Below are positions 32,838 through 41,376 of a stretch of 64,000 nucleotides of DNA, piece by piece. The notes below the pieces were generated by a model. It saw only the letters and a program-made list of their open reading frames with translations. It ran no database searches and was not told where the DNA came from. Origin of the DNA: Goekera deserti (lineage in GTDB: Bacteria > Actinomycetota > Actinomycetes > Mycobacteriales > Geodermatophilaceae). A program made the position numbers and the translations under genes. The stretch spans positions 150,693 through 214,692 of the forward strand of contig NZ_JAAGWK010000008.1 in the NCBI RefSeq assembly GCF_010685995.1, given 5' to 3'. Position 1 is the first letter of the stretch, and each line of letters opens with the position of its first letter.

Positions 32838-34358
32838 TCACGGGGCGGGGTCGACGACGCTGGCTCCGGACCGGCCGGCGGCGACGTCGGCCTCGAGCCG
32901 GTCGGCCGTCGTCCGCTGCTCGGTCCAGAAGCGGCGGTCCCGCACCCGCCAGCACAGCATGACGACGATGCCGAGGGCGAAGATGCCGATGCCGATCACC
33001 AGCGGCGGGCCCAGGCCGAACCAGGCGACGCCGCTGTCGGAGTTGGCCGGGTCGGACAGGTCGCCGATCGACTCGACGAGCAGCCAGATCAGCAGGCCCG
33101 CACCGACCAGCGGACCCACCCCGATGAGCAGCGCGTCCCTCACGCTGCGGGTCAGCCGGTCCCGGTGGAACACCGCGCAGGCGATGCCGGTCAGCGAGTA
33201 GTAGAAGGCGATCAGCAGCGAGAGCGCCGTGATGGAGTCGAACAGGGCGTTCTCGCTGATCAGGTTGACCACGACGTACCAGGCGCTGGCGATGCCGGCG
33301 ACCGTCCAGGTGGACACGTCCGGGGTGCGGAACCGGGGGTGGATCCGGGCCAGCCCGGGCGGCAGCGCGTGCCGGCGGGCCATCGACAGCCCGGTGCGCG
33401 AGGCCGGCAGGATCGTGGTCTGGGTGGAGGCGATGGCCGAGGTGGAGATCGCCAGCAGCAGCACCCAGTCCCAGCCGCCCAGCACGTCCCGGGCCAGCAG
33501 GACGAAGAGGTCCTCGGCCTCCTCGGCGTTGGCCTCCAGGTAGTCGGTGCCGCTGTACACCAGCACCGCGTAGGCGACCGCGAGGTAGGTGACCAGCAGG
33601 ACGACGGTGGAGACCACCCCGGCCCGGCCCGGCGCAGACGCCGAGTCCTGGGTCTCCTCGGTCAGGTTGACCGCCGACTCCCAGCCCCAGTAGATGAACA
33701 CGCCGAGCAGCAGGCCCCCGGTGAGCGCGGCGCCACCGGCCCCGAAGGGGTTCAGCCAGGACCAGGACGGCGACAGGCCGCCGCCCTCCACGGCGTCGCC
33801 ACCCAGGCCCTTGACCAGCGCCACCGCCGCGAACGCCAGCAGGGCCACCACCTGGGCGATGATCAGCACGTTCTGGAACCGCGCGCTGACCTCGGTGCCG
33901 ATCACGCAGACCGCGGTCATGGCCAGGATGAGCAGCACGCTCAGCGTGCGCACCGCCCACGTGGTGTCGGCGATCCCGTCCAGCTGCAGGGACAGCAGGC
34001 CGAACCGGACGCCGACCTCGGCCAGCGACCCGATGACGAGCACGCCGGTCATCGAGATGGCCCAGCCGCCCAGCCAGCCGAACCAGGGCCCCATCGCCCG
34101 GGTGACCCAGGAGAACGTCGTCCCGCAGTCCTGGTCGGCGCGGTTCAGGTAGTAGAACGCTGAGGCGATGAGCAGCATCGGCAGGAACGAGGCCAGGAAC
34201 ACCCCGGGGGCGTAGACGCCGACCAGGGCCACGACCGCGCCCATCACGGCGGCCAGCGAGTAGGCGGGCGACGTCGACGCGAGGCCGATCACGAGGGCGT
34301 CGACGAAGCCGATGGCCCCTCGGCGCAGCTCTGCCGGGGCACGGTCCGGGCTCGTCAT
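32838..34358 (-). CDS. APC-superfamily amino acid/polyamine permease
   Basis: A 506-aa transporter with 12 predicted helices. The APC signature GLASTSPAYSLAAVMGAVVALVG in TM1 and QDCGTTFSWVTRAMGPWFGWLGGW at TM2-3 are clear. NLTEETQDSASAPGRAGVVST is the conserved loop before TM7. I chose ATG 34358. It is followed by a Usp gene and divergent from a saccharopine-dehydrogenase-like gene with 110 bp between. Cargo is probably a cationic amino acid or amine, judging only from neighbours. Confidence 0.88.
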   Translation of the reverse strand: MTSPDRAPAELRRGAIGFVDALVIGLASTSPAYSLAAVMGAVVALVGVYAPGVFLASFLPMLLIASAFYYLNRADQDCGTTFSWVTRAMGPWFGWLGGWAISMTGVLVIGSLAEVGVRFGLLSLQLDGIADTTWAVRTLSVLLILAMTAVCVIGTEVSARFQNVLIIAQVVALLAFAAVALVKGLGGDAVEGGGLSPSWSWLNPFGAGGAALTGGLLLGVFIYWGWESAVNLTEETQDSASAPGRAGVVSTVVLLVTYLAVAYAVLVYSGTDYLEANAEEAEDLFVLLARDVLGGWDWVLLLAISTSAIASTQTTILPASRTGLSMARRHALPPGLARIHPRFRTPDVSTWTVAGIASAWYVVVNLISENALFDSITALSLLIAFYYSLTGIACAVFHRDRLTRSVRDALLIGVGPLVGAGLLIWLLVESIGDLSDPANSDSGVAWFGLGPPLVIGIGIFALGIVVMLCWRVRDRRFWTEQRTTADRLEADVAAGRSGASVVDPAP

Positions 34359-34468
34359 GCGACGGTTATCGCAGCCGGAGAGCCATTGCACAAGGTCTCT
34401 CGTGGGTGGACGCCCTCCCGACGACGGAAGTCGTCGCTAGGGTGGCGCCACCCACGAAAGGGGCAGTC

Positions 34469-35674
34469 ATGCGGATCCTGCTCGTCGGCGCCGGTGGCGT
34501 CGGGAGTGCGCTGACCGGCATCGCCGCCCGGCGCCCGTTCTTCGACACCCTGGTGGTGGCCGACTTCGACCTCGCCCGGGCGGAGAAGGCGGTGGCCGCC
34601 ACCGGCGACCCGCGGTTCACCGCCGCTCGGGTCGACGCCACCGACGAGGACGCCGTCCGGGCACTGCTGGCCGAGCACTCCTGCGACGTGCTGGTCAACG
34701 CCACCGACCCGCGCTTCGTGATGCCGCTGTTCCGGGCGGCGCTGGCGGCGGGCACCCACTACCTGGACATGGCGATGTCGCTGTCGCACCCGCACCCCGA
34801 CCACCCGCACACGCTGACCGGGGTGAAGCTCGGCGACGAGCAGTTCGCGCTGGCCGCCGAGTGGGAGCGGGCCGGCCGGCTGGCCCTGGTGGGCATCGGC
34901 GTGGAGCCCGGGCTGTCCGACGTGTTCGCCCGCTACGCCGCCGACCACCTGTTCTCCCACATCGTCGAGCTCGGTGTGCGCGACGGCTCGGACATCACCG
35001 TCCGCGGTCACGACTTCGCCCCGTCCTTCAACATCTGGACGACGATCGAGGAGTGCCTGAACCCGCCGGTGGTGTGGGAACGCGAGCGGGGCTGGTTCAC
35101 CACGCCGCCGTTCAGCGAGCCGGAGGTGTTCGAGTTCCCGGAGGGCATCGGGCCGGTCGAGTGCGTCAACGTGGAGCACGAGGAGGTCCTGCTCATGCCC
35201 CGCTGGGTGCAGGCCGAGCGGGTGACCTTCAAGTACGGCCTGGGCGCGGAGTTCATCGGCGTGCTCAAGGCCCTGCACGCCACCGGCCTGGACTCGACGA
35301 CGCCGATCCGGGTCGGCGGGGTCGAGGTGTCACCGCGCGACGTGGTGGCCGCCGCACTGCCCGACCCGGCCGGCCTGGGCGAGCTGATGACCGGCCGGAC
35401 CTGCGCCGGGCTGTGGGTGACCGGCACCGGCACCGACGGCGAGCCGCGGGAGGTCTACCTCTACCACGTGGTGGACAACGAGTGGTCGATGCGGGAGTAC
35501 GGCGCCCAGGCCGTGGTCTGGCAGACGGCGGTCAACCCGGTGGTCGCCCTGGAGCTGCTGGCCACCGGCGCCTGGACCGGCAGCGGCGTGCTCGGCCCGG
35601 AGGCCTTCGACGCCGTCCCGTTCCTGGACCTGCTCACCGCCTACGGCAGCCCCTGGGGCATGCGCGAGGGATGA
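34469..35674 (+). CDS. Saccharopine dehydrogenase-like oxidoreductase
   Basis: A 401-aa protein with N-terminal Rossmann motif MRILLVGAGGVGSALTGIAARR and the family's conserved CDVLVNATDPRFVMPLFRAALAAGTHYLDMA block. A central domain (VGIGVEPGLSDVFARYAADHL) and C-terminal VEVSPRDVVAAALPDP segment follow saccharopine dehydrogenase C-domain relatives, which include carboxynorspermidine synthase-like enzymes. The reaction cannot be named, but an amino acid or polyamine role agrees with the permease and transaminase nearby. ATG 34469 follows AAAGGGG. TAGGGT at 34439-34444 is a possible -10. Confidence 0.82.
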   Translation: MRILLVGAGGVGSALTGIAARRPFFDTLVVADFDLARAEKAVAATGDPRFTAARVDATDEDAVRALLAEHSCDVLVNATDPRFVMPLFRAALAAGTHYLDMAMSLSHPHPDHPHTLTGVKLGDEQFALAAEWERAGRLALVGIGVEPGLSDVFARYAADHLFSHIVELGVRDGSDITVRGHDFAPSFNIWTTIEECLNPPVVWERERGWFTTPPFSEPEVFEFPEGIGPVECVNVEHEEVLLMPRWVQAERVTFKYGLGAEFIGVLKALHATGLDSTTPIRVGGVEVSPRDVVAAALPDPAGLGELMTGRTCAGLWVTGTGTDGEPREVYLYHVVDNEWSMREYGAQAVVWQTAVNPVVALELLATGAWTGSGVLGPEAFDAVPFLDLLTAYGSPWGMREG

Positions 35675-35730
35675 GGACCCCCTCGCCCCCCACCACTCGC
35701 ACGCTCGCGGCGGGACCCTACGAGGGAGCC
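35674..35730. repeat. Dispersed intergenic repeat, copy 3
   Basis: GAGGACCCCCTCGCCCCCC then ACCACTCGCACGCTCGCGG and CGGGACCCT. It is related to the copies at 2441 and 4255 and lies at the convergent junction of the saccharopine-dehydrogenase-like and NlpC/P60 genes. A weaker relative (GAGGACCCCGTCGCCCCCC) sits at 2928-2977. Confidence 0.6.
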
Positions 35731-35731
35731 G

Positions 35732-36814
35732 TCACGCGGTGACGCGGCGGGCGCCGACGTAGCCGGACTTGTCCACGCTGGTCACCGCGACCGGGCGGCC
35801 GGTGACGCTGGAGTGCACCATCTGGCCGTTGCCGATGTACATGCCCACGTGGCTGACCGGGGAGTAGAAGAACACCAGGTCACCGGGCTGCAGGTCGGCG
35901 CGGGACACCGGGGTGCCCATCTGCGACTGGCTGCGGCTGGAGTGCGGCAGCGACACCCCGGCCGCGGCGTAGGCGAACATGGTCAGCCCGGAGCAGTCGA
36001 AGCCGTTCGGGCCGACGGCGCCGACCACGTAGGGGTCACCGACCTGGGCCAGCGCGGTCTGCACGGCGACGCCGGCGGCCTCGGTGGGCGCGGCGGCGGC
36101 GGAGGCCGTCACGGCGGCGGCGGTGGGCGCGGCCAGCGTCGGGCCGGCCAGGACGGTGGTGACCCGCTCGCGCTGCGCGGCGGTGAGCCGGGCGAAGTCG
36201 GCCTCGTAGCCGTCCTGCTGGGCCTGCAGGTCGCGCTGCTGGCCCTCCAGCGTGGCGACCGTGCCCTGCGCGGCCGCGGCGGCGGCGTCGGCGGCGGCCT
36301 GGGCGTCCAGCGCGGTGCGGCGGGCCGCGGCGACCTGGGTGATCATGTCGTCGGTCTCGGCGGCGAGCACGTCGAGCATGCCCAGCTGCTGCACGAGGTC
36401 GTCGGCGGAGCTGCTGGTGAGCAGCACCTCCAGGCGGGAGCGGTGGTTGCCGGCGTAGCCGTGCTGGGCGATGGCCCGCAGCTGCGGGGCGAAGGCGTCG
36501 ACGGCGGCCTGGGCGGTGGCGGCCTGGCCGGCGGCGACCTCGGCGGCGGCCAGCTGCTGGCCGGCCAGCTCGCGGGCCTCGTTGACCTGCTCGGCCAGCG
36601 CCTCGAGCTGCTGGCCGGAGCGGGCGACCAGCGTGGCCGCCTCAGCCGCGGTGCTGGGCTCGGCAGCCGGGGCGGGGGCGGCCGGAGCGGGGGCGGCCGG
36701 GGCGGCGGGCGTGGCGGACGCCGTCGGGGCGCAGACGGTCACCGCGATGCCGACGGTGAGCGCCAGCGCGGCAGAGCGGGCCCAGGATCGGGCCGTCGTC
36801 CGGTTGCGGTCCAC
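35732..36814 (-). CDS. Secreted NlpC/P60 (C40) peptidoglycan hydrolase
   Basis: A 360-aa exported protein. A signal peptide (SWARSAALALTVGIAVTVCAP, cleavage near ATASA/TP) is followed by an Ala/Pro linker. A long coiled coil runs ~60-215 (heptads of Ala/Gln/Glu, as in RipA/RPF-linked hydrolases). The C-terminal C40 domain has the catalytic Cys in GFDCSGLTMFAYAAAG and His in SHVGMYIGNGQMVHS. It should cleave the D-Glu/meso-DAP link in peptidoglycan during growth or division. GTG 36814 is preceded by GGAGGA. Confidence 0.92.
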   Translation of the reverse strand: MDRNRTTARSWARSAALALTVGIAVTVCAPTASATPAAPAAPAPAAPAPAAEPSTAAEAATLVARSGQQLEALAEQVNEARELAGQQLAAAEVAAGQAATAQAAVDAFAPQLRAIAQHGYAGNHRSRLEVLLTSSSADDLVQQLGMLDVLAAETDDMITQVAAARRTALDAQAAADAAAAAAQGTVATLEGQQRDLQAQQDGYEADFARLTAAQRERVTTVLAGPTLAAPTAAAVTASAAAAPTEAAGVAVQTALAQVGDPYVVGAVGPNGFDCSGLTMFAYAAAGVSLPHSSRSQSQMGTPVSRADLQPGDLVFFYSPVSHVGMYIGNGQMVHSSVTGRPVAVTSVDKSGYVGARRVTA

Positions 36815-36969
36815 CGTGGTCCTCCGTGCTCGTCGGTCGACGCGGAGGGCGATCCACCGCGTGTCGTGACGAACCGTAGGGCGACACACCGAGATCGTGT
36901 GCACGCCACGCGGGGCGGACCGAAGAACCTCTTGACGAGCCGCGAACCGTGTGCTGGGTCGCGGGGAGG

Positions 36970-37449
36970 TCAGTCCCAGAGGCCGCGGGTGCGCGCCCGG
37001 GCCGGCACCTCGGGCACCAGACGGTCGGCCACCGCACCGGTGACGAAGGAGTAGACGGCCTTGTGGGCGACGTCGACGACCCGGTCGCGCCGGGACCACG
37101 TCCACGGCGGCGCACCGACGCCGGTCACGTTCTCCAGGGTCTGGTCGGTGGCCAGCCGCACCGAGGTGTGCCAGGCCGACGCCCGCCAGCCCCGCAGCCC
37201 GGCGGCCGACCAGACGCCGCGCAGCGCACCGACGGCAGCGCCGGTGCCCCAGTGCATCAGGTGGTTGGGCACCAGCGGGCGGGCCCGGCCGGGCAGGCGC
37301 CGGCCGGTGGTGACGGCGACTAGGGTGCGCGCGGGCACGTAGGAGTCCGGGCGGCCGGTGACCTGCTGCTCCAGCTTCTCCCCGGCGGTCATCACGGCGA
37401 CCCCGGCCAGTCCGGCCAGGGCGCCGCGCAGTACGGCTCGTGTCCACAT
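36970..37449 (-). CDS. Conserved hypothetical protein with N-terminal hydrophobic helix
   Basis: A 159-aa protein of unknown function. It begins WTRAVLRGALAGLAGVAVMTAGEKLEQ, one likely membrane helix (or weak signal) followed by an amphipathic region. It contains RPDSYVPARTLVAV, VPNHLMHWGTGAAVGALRGV with a second weak hydrophobic stretch, and HKAVYSFVTGAVADRL. The pattern recalls YagU/DUF1440-like small membrane proteins, but I do not claim membership. The ATG at 37449 is supported by length only. Confidence 0.65.
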   Translation of the reverse strand: MWTRAVLRGALAGLAGVAVMTAGEKLEQQVTGRPDSYVPARTLVAVTTGRRLPGRARPLVPNHLMHWGTGAAVGALRGVWSAAGLRGWRASAWHTSVRLATDQTLENVTGVGAPPWTWSRRDRVVDVAHKAVYSFVTGAVADRLVPEVPARARTRGLWD

Positions 37450-37527
37450 GCCGCAGCCCTACCCGGCGGCGCCGGGCGGGCACACCTGCAGACCGGCGAC
37501 CACGCCGGGTGCGCCCGGCGTGCACCG

Positions 37528-37830
37528 TCAGCCGGCGAGGGGCTCCTGGGAGACCAGGGCCTCGACAGCGGCGAGGTCACGCAGGATGCCGGAGAGCTCG
37601 TCGGCGGTCCAGGGCTCGCAGCAGTCGCAGACGTCCTCGCTGTGCGAGACCAGGCCCAGCATGCCGGAGCCGGCGTCCTCGTCGATGGCCAGCTGGCCGC
37701 CGACGGGATCGCGATGGCAGGCGCAGCCGGCCGAGCACATGCCCAGCCCCCACCCCGAGACGACCACGGCGGTGCCGTCGTCGCGCACGTCCCCGACCCG
37801 GAAGATCGACGGCTTGGTGCTCCTGATCAT
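37528..37830 (-). CDS. Small Cys-rich protein, possibly metal-binding
   Basis: A 100-aa soluble protein, family not recognised. Cysteines cluster in two places: GMCSAGCACHRDP (~31-43) and EDVCDCCEPW (~66-75), six Cys and one His in all, which could hold zinc or an iron-sulfur cluster. The C-terminal ~25 residues are a predicted helix (ADELSGILRDLAAVEALVSQ). ATG 37830 is preceded by GAGGAGG. The 257-bp gap upstream contains the palindrome GAGAATTCTC inside CCGAGA-N7-TCTCGG (37891-37909), a possible operator. Confidence 0.65.
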   Translation of the reverse strand: MIRSTKPSIFRVGDVRDDGTAVVVSGWGLGMCSAGCACHRDPVGGQLAIDEDAGSGMLGLVSHSEDVCDCCEPWTADELSGILRDLAAVEALVSQEPLAG

Positions 37831-37890
37831 GATCCTGCCTCCTCGGCCATGTCGTGCAGTGTGTATCGGCACGCGGCCCGACGAGTAGAG

Positions 37891-37909
37891 CCGAGATGAG
37901 AATTCTCGG
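37891..37909. promoter_or_regulatory. Candidate operator upstream of the Cys-rich gene
   Basis: CCGAGA (37891-37896) is complementary to TCTCGG (37904-37909), and GAGAATTCTC (37898-37907) is itself a 10-bp palindrome. It lies 61 bases before the start codon. Confidence 0.35.
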
Positions 37910-38087
37910 TCGTGTCGGTTTGACATGAGCCACAGTCCGGGTACTGCCGTTCGCCTGCGTTCACGATGCCATGCCGCTCCGGCGTGGCGCCCCCACGATG
38001 TGTGAGCGAGACGTGACAGTCCGGTCACAGTGGGACGGCAGGACATCGCCATGTCGCGCACCGTGCGTCCCACCCGGCAGACGGGTC

Positions 38088-39224
38088 TCACCCGAGTGCC
38101 CGGTACAGCCGCAGGTGGGCCTGCGCGGCGGTGTCCCAGCTGTGCGCCCGGGCCAGGGCGCGCCCGGCCGCCTGCCGCCGGGCACCGTCGGCGGTGGCCC
38201 GGCCGGCCTCGTCGACCGCGTCCAGCAGCGCGGCGGCCAGGCCGGCCGGGTCGCCGGCGAACACCGCCGCCGGGCCGAACACCTCGCGCAGCACCGGCAG
38301 GTCGCGGGTCACCAGCGGCACCCCGGCGGCGAGGGCCTCCATGGCCGCCAGGCCGAAGCCCTCCCGGGTGGAGGGGAAGGCGAGCACCCGGGCCGCGGCC
38401 ACCAGCGCGGGCAGCTCCTCGTGGTCGACCTGGCCCAGCACCAGCGGCTGCACGCCCAGGGCGGCCGCACGCGCCTCGACCCGGGCCCGGTAGTCCCGGT
38501 AGTCGAACAGCGTCTCCCCGCCCGCCACCACCAGCCGGGTCGCCGGGCGCCCCCGCCGCGCCTCGGCCCGGTTCAGTAGGGCCATCGCCTCGACCAGGTC
38601 CAGGGTGCCCTTGCGCGGCTCGATGCCCCCGACGGCGAGCACGTAGCCACCGAGCTGCTCGCGCCAGCGCTGCCGGGCCGGGGCACCCGCCGGCCCGGCC
38701 GCCGCCTCGAACCGGCCGGCCTGCACCCCGTTGGGGATGACGGTCGCGGTGCGGCCCCACCCCTCCGCGACCTCGGCCGCCACCGCCGCGGACACGCAGA
38801 CCAGCGCCCGCGGCGTGACGATCGCCTTCTCGTGGCAGGCGGCGAGCTCGGGGGTGCTGAACGTGTCGAGGTGGTGCACCGTGCGCAGGCAGTCGCCGAC
38901 GGCGTTCGCGGTGATGCAGTCCTGGGCGTGCACCACGTCGTAGCCGTCCCGGGCGTCGGCGTACGCGGCGCCCAGCACGGCGATCGAGCGCAGGATCCGC
39001 GGCCCGACGTCCTCACCCGGGACGTCGGGGAACGGCACCAGCCGCACCGTGACCCGGTGGTCCACGGGCCGGAAGAACGACGCGTCGCCGCCGCGGGCCA
39101 GCGACCAGACCGTGACGTGCTGCCCGGCCCGGGCCAGCGCCTCGGCCAGTGCCAGGGTGTGCACCACCCCGCCACGGGGCCGGGTGGAGTAGGTCAGCAG
39201 GGCGATCTCCAACGGCGCGCTCAC
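38088..39224 (-). CDS. MSMEG_0565-family glycosyltransferase (GT4-like), Nit1C cluster
   Basis: A 378-aa retaining glycosyltransferase. The N-terminus LEIALLTYSTRPRGGVVHTLALAEAL contains the donor-site Gly loop, and HAQDCITANAV and VCVSAAVAAEVAEGWG are acceptor-domain blocks. VLAVGGIEPRKGTLDLVEAM and the GT4 EX7E motif (FPSTREGFGLAAMEALAAG) are intact. The MSMEG_0565 family is defined by its place in this nitrilase cluster. The sugar and acceptor are unknown. It starts at GTG 39224, overlapping the upstream stop by GTGA, and is last in the eight-gene operon. Confidence 0.87.
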   Translation of the reverse strand: MSAPLEIALLTYSTRPRGGVVHTLALAEALARAGQHVTVWSLARGGDASFFRPVDHRVTVRLVPFPDVPGEDVGPRILRSIAVLGAAYADARDGYDVVHAQDCITANAVGDCLRTVHHLDTFSTPELAACHEKAIVTPRALVCVSAAVAAEVAEGWGRTATVIPNGVQAGRFEAAAGPAGAPARQRWREQLGGYVLAVGGIEPRKGTLDLVEAMALLNRAEARRGRPATRLVVAGGETLFDYRDYRARVEARAAALGVQPLVLGQVDHEELPALVAAARVLAFPSTREGFGLAAMEALAAGVPLVTRDLPVLREVFGPAAVFAGDPAGLAAALLDAVDEAGRATADGARRQAAGRALARAHSWDTAAQAHLRLYRALG

Positions 39225-40036
39225 CGGTAGGCCTCCGGGCGGCGCTCGCGCAGGTGGGAGAGCACCAGCCGGGAGCGGCCCACCTCCGACGCGACGTCCA
39301 GGTCGGCCACCGCCAGCCCGGCCTTGGCCCAGGTGCGGGCCAGCACCTCGCCGCCGGGGCCGACCACCTTGGACTGGCCGAGGAACCGCAGCCGGCCCAT
39401 CGTCCCGGTCTGGTTGGCCGAGACCCAGACGACCTGGTTCTCCGCCGCCCGGGCGCAGTCGTAGAGGTCGAACAGCCGGGACTGCCGGTCCTGCACCAGC
39501 CGCGGCGCACGGTTGGTCAGGCTGGCCGGCCACGCGGACAGGCAGGCGATCAGCTCCGCGCCGCCGGAGGCCAGCGTGCGCGCGGACTCCGGGAACGTCT
39601 TGTCGTAGTCGATGAGCAGGCCGATCCGGCCGACCGGGGTGTCGAAGGCGTCGAAGCGGTCGCCCGCGCGGTAGGCCGACAGCTCGCCGGCCGGCTGGTG
39701 CACCTTGCGGTGCCGGCCGAGCACGCCGTCGCCGGTCAGGCAGACCGCGGCGTTGTGGTGCCGGCCGCCGGCGCGCTCACGGAAGCCCAGGCAGACCACC
39801 ATGTCCCCCGCCGCCCGGGCCAGCCGGCCCAGCTCCGGCGCGTCCGCGTCCAGAGCCGGGGGCAGCCCGGTGTCGTCGGTCCCGCCCAGGCCGCCCAGGT
39901 AACCGCCGATCGTGGCGTCGGGGAACACCAGCAGGTCGACGGACTGGCCGCGCGCGTCGGCGACGATCCCCTCGATCTTGGCCAGGCACTGCTCGACGTC
40001 CCGGCCGAAGTGCGCCGCCACCGCCGCCACCCGCAC
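39221..40036 (-). CDS. Nitrilase-fold paralogue lacking catalytic Cys and Glu (probable pseudoenzyme)
   Basis: A 271-aa carbon-nitrogen hydrolase-fold protein, clearly paralogous to the nitrilase at 41369-42229 (HRKVHQP, LSAWPASLTN and AAENQVVWVSANQTGT match). In the active paralogue the nucleophile region is MMICYDKAFPEAARTL; here it is LLIDYDKTFPESARTL, Cys replaced by Asp (codon GAC). The general-base region is LPEATLGGYL there and FPDATIGGYL here, Glu replaced by Asp. The catalytic Lys in HRKVH is kept. Without the cysteine it cannot act as a normal nitrilase. A role as partner subunit or ligand sensor is possible. GTG 40030 is an alternative start. Confidence 0.85.
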   Translation of the reverse strand: MRVAAVAAHFGRDVEQCLAKIEGIVADARGQSVDLLVFPDATIGGYLGGLGGTDDTGLPPALDADAPELGRLARAAGDMVVCLGFRERAGGRHHNAAVCLTGDGVLGRHRKVHQPAGELSAYRAGDRFDAFDTPVGRIGLLIDYDKTFPESARTLASGGAELIACLSAWPASLTNRAPRLVQDRQSRLFDLYDCARAAENQVVWVSANQTGTMGRLRFLGQSKVVGPGGEVLARTWAKAGLAVADLDVASEVGRSRLVLSHLRERRPEAYR

Positions 40037-40041
40037 CGCGG

Positions 40042-41376
40042 TCAGCCGACGGTGGCTGCCGGTGCCGCCGCGGCCAGGGCCAGGTCGCGGCGCAGCCCGG
40101 ACGCGGCGCCCGCCGAGGACCGGCCGGCGACGTGCTCGGCGAGGAACTCCGCGTCCCGGGCGATCCCGGAGAACCGGCCCGAGCCCCAGGTGTGCAGCCA
40201 GGGCAGCCCGAGCACGTGGAACCCCGGCACGCTGGTGACCCCGCGGTGGTGGGTGGGGTAGCCGCGCCCGTCGAACACCGGCACGCGCACCCAGCTGTAG
40301 TCGGCCCGGAAGCCGATGCACCACACCACGCTGCCCACGGCGGCGGCGTCCAGGGTGGTGGGGTGGTCGGGCCCGGGGGTCCAGACGGGGGTGTACCGGG
40401 GCTCGACGGGGGCGTCGATGCCGGCGGCGGCGATGTGCCGGTCGATGAGGTCCTTCGCGCTCTCGCTGACCCGGTCGGCGGCGTCCAGGTTGGCCGTGAG
40501 GTCGTCAGCGAACCGCAGCGTGCCGCCCTCCACGCCGTTCAGCCGCCCGTACAGGCGCATGCCGTCGCGGGCGAAGGCGCGCAGGTCGATGTCCCGCCCG
40601 CCGTCCCGGCCGGTGACGTAGTGGTTGGTGCCCAGCCGGGCGGCCTCGCCGTCCCGGTGCTCCTCGACCGGCATGTCGTAGTGCCCCAGGTCGTGCAGCC
40701 AGGCCACGACGTCGCGGCCCCGGTAGGTGCGGGCGATCCGCGGCGCCGGGCCGACGGCGAGGTGCACGGTGCGCCCGGCCAGGTGCAGGTCCTCGGCGAT
40801 CTGCGCGCCGCTCTGCCCGGTGCCCACCACCAGCACGTCCCCGGGCGGCAGCTGCGCCGGGTTGCGGTAGTCCTGGGAGTGCAGCTGGTGCACCGCGGCC
40901 GGCAGCGAGCCGGCGAAGGCCGGCACCACGGGCCGGTGGTAGCCGCCGGTCGCCACCACGACCTGCTCGGCGGTGATCGTGCCGGCGCTGGTGTGCAGCA
41001 GGTAGCCGCCGCCGGGTGCAGGGGTGAGCTCCTCGACCGAGACGCCCTCCTGCACCGGCGGGTCGAACGACGCCGCGTAGCCGCGCACGTAGTCGACGAT
41101 CTCCTGGCGCAGCATGAAGCCGTCCGGGTCGTCGCCGCGGTAGGGCCAGCCGGGCAGCTGGCACTGCCAGTTCGGCGTGACCAGGCAGAAGGTGTCCCAG
41201 CGGGCGTCGGCCCACTCGTGGCCGACCGTCGCCCGCTCCAGCACCACGTGCTCGACGCCGCGCCGGGTCAGGCACCAGGACATCGACAGGCCCGCCTGCC
41301 CACCGCCGACGACGGCGACCGGCACCGAGCTCGGGAACGGGCGCCGGGGCGTGCCCCAGCTGGTCTGCTCAGACAC
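40042..41376 (-). CDS. MSMEG_0569-family flavin-dependent oxidoreductase, Nit1C cluster
   Basis: A 444-aa two-dinucleotide-binding flavoprotein. The FAD motif VAVVGGGQAGLSMSWCL is at ~19-35 and the NADPH motif VLVVGTGQSGAQIAEDLHLAG near ~172-192. RWDTFCLVTPNW and ATGGYHRP are the flavin-monooxygenase-like blocks. The family resembles N-hydroxylating and Baeyer-Villiger monooxygenases and is known mainly by its conserved place with this nitrilase. GTG 41376 overlaps the nitrilase stop by 8 bases, implying coupled translation. Confidence 0.9.
   Translation of the reverse strand: MSEQTSWGTPRRPFPSSVPVAVVGGGQAGLSMSWCLTRRGVEHVVLERATVGHEWADARWDTFCLVTPNWQCQLPGWPYRGDDPDGFMLRQEIVDYVRGYAASFDPPVQEGVSVEELTPAPGGGYLLHTSAGTITAEQVVVATGGYHRPVVPAFAGSLPAAVHQLHSQDYRNPAQLPPGDVLVVGTGQSGAQIAEDLHLAGRTVHLAVGPAPRIARTYRGRDVVAWLHDLGHYDMPVEEHRDGEAARLGTNHYVTGRDGGRDIDLRAFARDGMRLYGRLNGVEGGTLRFADDLTANLDAADRVSESAKDLIDRHIAAAGIDAPVEPRYTPVWTPGPDHPTTLDAAAVGSVVWCIGFRADYSWVRVPVFDGRGYPTHHRGVTSVPGFHVLGLPWLHTWGSGRFSGIARDAEFLAEHVAGRSSAGAASGLRRDLALAAAAPAATVG

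Noticed and set aside
36815..36969. ydaO-type c-di-AMP riboswitch upstream of the NlpC/P60 gene
   Set aside because: Such riboswitches often precede these hydrolases in actinobacteria, but I could not find the conserved ydaO core on the minus strand here.
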